14,400 bases of DNA. Origin: VFMC01 sp044359565 (GTDB lineage Bacteria > Actinomycetota > Acidimicrobiia > Acidimicrobiales > Ilumatobacteraceae). Positions 13,824 to 14,400 of this stretch are shown piece by piece. The stretch is from the NCBI GenBank assembly GCA_044359565.1, contig JBIKLX010000071.1, forward strand, positions 1 to 14,400. The letters run 5' to 3'. A program made the translations under genes and the position numbers. The notes beneath the pieces are model-generated. The model made no database searches. It was not told where the DNA came from and saw only the letters and a program-made list of their open reading frames with translations. Position 1 is the first letter of the stretch; each line of letters begins with the position of its first letter.

Positions 13824-14400
13824 TCAGTCGACCGGTACCAGGCGCAGGCCGCCGCGGCCGTCGAAGGTGAGCGCAGCGCGTCCCTCGACGAGGCGACGAA
13901 TGCCGTCGCCCAGCAACTCGTGACGCCAACCGTTCGCCAACCGGGCAGCGGGGTCGCCGCGCAGCAGGCTGACCAGATCGTTGCGGGTGGCCAGCAGCGT
14001 TGCGTCGATCTTCTCGGTACGAGCCACCTCGCCCACCCACGCCGACACGAGGGTGACGGCCGGCCGTAGGGCCCGGTCGAGGTCGTCGCCGTCGCTGGCG
14101 GGCAACGACACGTCGCGTCCGAGACCGTCTTTCACCGCAGCGACGATTTCGTTGCCCAGCGCACCGCGGCTGTGCCGTTCGTCGACCCCGCGGGCGTGGG
14201 ACAGTTCGGCCACCGTGGTGGGGTGCTTCTGGGAAATGCCAAGCACGGCCAGGTCGGGCAGGATCTGGCGCGGCGGCACATCGGCCTGCGCGGCGCGGCG
14301 TTCGCGCCATGCGGCCACAGCCTGCGCCACGCCGCGCGCCTTGGCCTTCAACACGCGCACGTCCTTCAGACGCAACCACGCCTGTTCGGGGTCGATGGCA
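13824..14400 (-). CDS. rnd: Ribonuclease D, C-terminal HRDC part (N-terminus beyond the window)
   Basis: The last 191 residues of a protein whose start lies past the right edge. The stretch ARGVAQAVAAWRERRAA is followed by PPRQILPD and ISQKHPTTVAEL, then GVDERHSRGALGNEIVAAVKDGL. This is the HRDC1 domain of RNase D, the 3'-5' exonuclease that trims tRNA precursors. The remaining residues form a second, weaker HRDC-like module, as in known RNase D. The DEDD exonuclease domain itself should lie upstream, outside the window, so catalytic residues cannot be checked. The gene converges on the ParA gene with 39 bases between the stops. The symbol is assigned on the C-terminal domain alone. Confidence 0.8.
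   Translation of the reverse strand, partial: AIDPEQAWLRLKDVRVLKAKARGVAQAVAAWRERRAAQADVPPRQILPDLAVLGISQKHPTTVAELSHARGVDERHSRGALGNEIVAAVKDGLGRDVSLPASDGDDLDRALRPAVTLVSAWVGEVARTEKIDATLLATRNDLVSLLRGDPAARLANGWRHELLGDGIRRLVEGRAALTFDGRGGLRLVPVD

Overview
The window is GC-rich chromosomal DNA from an actinobacterium. The evidence is the gene run alaS-ruvX-mltG-aroE-aroC-aroK-aroB, the many GTG starts, the 4-base stop/start overlaps and the apparently leaderless promoters. The class Acidimicrobiia (Ilumatobacter-like) is my best guess from the style of the genes. No marker in the window proves it.

Layout. Left edge (1-1376, minus): a secreted subtilisin-type (S8) protease with the Asp/His/Ser triad. 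Its C-terminus runs off the window in a tandem Trp-containing pentapeptide repeat. A 178-base spacer (1377-1554) follows and holds an inverted repeat. From 9992 down to 1555 eight minus-strand genes are packed with almost no gaps: alaS, ruvX, mltG, aroE, aroC, aroK, aroB and a GNAT acetyltransferase. Five of the seven junctions are 4-base GTGA/ATGA overlaps, so this is probably one translationally coupled operon. It joins tRNA-Ala charging, an RNase H-fold nuclease, peptidoglycan glycan-strand termination and four steps of chorismate synthesis.

Divergent from alaS is a plus-strand cysteine-rich protein of unknown function (10065-10817), whose 3' end overlaps typA (10807-12642, minus) by 11 bases. 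Upstream of typA is a small basic/acidic protein resembling DUF3073 (12682-12879 or 12921). A 110-150-base divergent region with a duplicated 12-mer separates it from an orphan ParA-type ATPase (13032-13784, plus). The C-terminal HRDC part of an RNase D (13824 to the right edge, minus) closes the window.

Most of the window is ordinary housekeeping. The unusual signal is a set of short tandem repeats of codon-multiple length inside genes. There are 15-bp units in the protease tail, five 12-bp units that insert 20-22 residues into a conserved active-site loop of AroB, and 15-bp units at the N-terminus of AroE. I saw no CRISPR array, insertion sequence, phage gene, tRNA or rRNA, and no convincing new multi-gene system.
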